Assembly: GCF_900099935.1 (NCBI RefSeq)
Contig: NZ_FNEK01000017.1
Coordinates: 29,392 to 93,391 of the forward strand
Length of the DNA: 64,000 bases
DNA from: Aliiruegeria lutimaris
GTDB taxonomy: Bacteria; Pseudomonadota; Alphaproteobacteria; Rhodobacterales; Rhodobacteraceae
Direction: 5' to 3'
Shown: positions 63,656 to 64,000 of the stretch, one piece after another
How positions within the stretch are numbered: the stretch's first letter is position 1
Layout of the letters: each line of letters begins with the position of its first letter
The notes under the pieces: model-generated
The model's database searches: none
The model's input: the letters and a program-made list of their open reading frames with translations, nothing else
What the model was told of the DNA's origin: nothing
Translations under genes and position numbers: made by a program

Positions 63656-64000
63656 TAGAGCGTTTCGCGGCCTATCTGATTCAGGCTTCCCAGATTGGTT
63701 GTGATGTGATTCCCTTCTGTTGAGGCAGATATAGGGGTCTCAGATGGGCAAACCACATCCAATAGAGCTACGCGAGCGCGTCGTCGCTTTTGTCGATGAA
63801 GGTCACGGGCACCGCGAGGCGGCGCGGCACTTCCGGGTTTCGCCGAGATTTGTGAACGATCTGATCAAGCTGCGGCGGGAAACCGGATCACTGACACCAC
63901 GACCGCAAGGTAACGGAGGTGGTCACCGCAAACTGGCCGGCGTGACCGGCTGGATTGAGGCGCGCATCGCCGACAAGGGAGAGATCACACTCGGCGAATT
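63656..64000 (+). mobile_element. Left end of an IS630-type insertion sequence (cut by the window)
   Basis: A TA (63656-63657) followed by GAGCGTTTCGCGGCC fits the TA target and terminal inverted repeat of IS630-group elements. The transposase gene begins 88 bases later and runs off the window. The right end and the target duplication cannot be seen. It lies between repeat I and unknown sequence. Confidence 0.65.
63744..64000 (+). CDS. IS630-type transposase, N-terminal part (partial)
   Basis: Reading from the ATG at 63744 gives MGKPHPIELRERVVAFVDEG, followed by a helix-turn-helix (REAARHFRVSPRFVNDLIKL) and a basic linker (TGSLTPRPQGNGGGHRKL), the usual DNA-binding start of IS630 transposases. 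The catalytic DDE domain lies beyond the window. Eighty-five codons are open with no stop. IS630 transposases are often made by a frameshift from two frames, which cannot be checked here. Confidence 0.85.
   Translation, partial: MGKPHPIELRERVVAFVDEGHGHREAARHFRVSPRFVNDLIKLRRETGSLTPRPQGNGGGHRKLAGVTGWIEARIADKGEITLGE

Noticed and set aside
1..64000. CRISPR arrays, tRNA or rRNA genes and prophage
   Set aside because: No regular direct repeats with spacers, no tRNA-like cloverleaf, no rRNA sequence and no phage genes were recognised by reading; a tRNA scan was not run.

Overview
The window looks like chromosomal DNA of an alphaproteobacterium of the family Rhodobacteraceae (roseobacter group). The basis is high GC with strong GC3 bias, roseobacter-like gene neighbourhoods (lptF-lptG-lptD-surA-pdxA-rsmA, yfgM-like-bamB-der, and a virulence-factor/MTHFR/HAD/methyltransferase set), FnrL/Dnr-type boxes, and a family of GC-rich intergenic hairpin repeats. 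No rRNA, tRNA, CRISPR array or phage was recognised.

Left part (1-7.6 kb): a small secreted protein related to lysozyme inhibitors, ileS, a GNAT acetyltransferase in a locally AT-richer patch, a TfoX C-terminal-domain protein, a 50-residue small protein, an AbrB-family membrane protein, hisI and a SufU/IscU-like Fe-S scaffold.

Centre (7.7-28 kb): a low-oxygen metabolic island. Four 14-bp FNR-type palindromes (7784, 10352, 18403, 23422) lie in front of ubiTUV (oxygen-independent ubiquinone synthesis), a P2-type cation ATPase, the divergent pair formed by an acs/fused pyruvate dehydrogenase E1/E2/acyl carrier protein operon and a complete five-gene group 3b-like NAD(P)-linked [NiFe] hydrogenase operon with its own protease and a cyclic-nucleotide-binding protein, and phosphoenolpyruvate synthase. 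A P1B-4 metal ATPase follows. The genes suggest a coordinated response to oxygen loss: remaking quinone without O2, routing pyruvate to acetyl-CoA or PEP, and exchanging electrons between NAD(P)H and H2. The acs-PDH-E2-ACP operon lacks an E3 gene and carries a carrier protein of unknown purpose; it is the most interesting part of the window.

Right part (28-64 kb): an SDR, an HAE1-type RND pump with its adaptor, rlmE, a Ppx/GppA phosphatase, a four-gene one-carbon/cobalamin operon, serS, an EF-hand protein, der-bamB-yfgM-like, a second RND pump, an outer-membrane barrel, an M20 amidohydrolase with a MarR regulator, a DUF3422 protein, a beta-hydroxyacid dehydrogenase, the LPS-export/outer-membrane-assembly operon through pdxA and rsmA, and the start of an IS630-type insertion sequence cut by the window end.

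Nine copies of a hairpin repeat are spread through the window. Each lies just downstream of at least one gene end, so they probably act as terminators or 3'-end processing sites.
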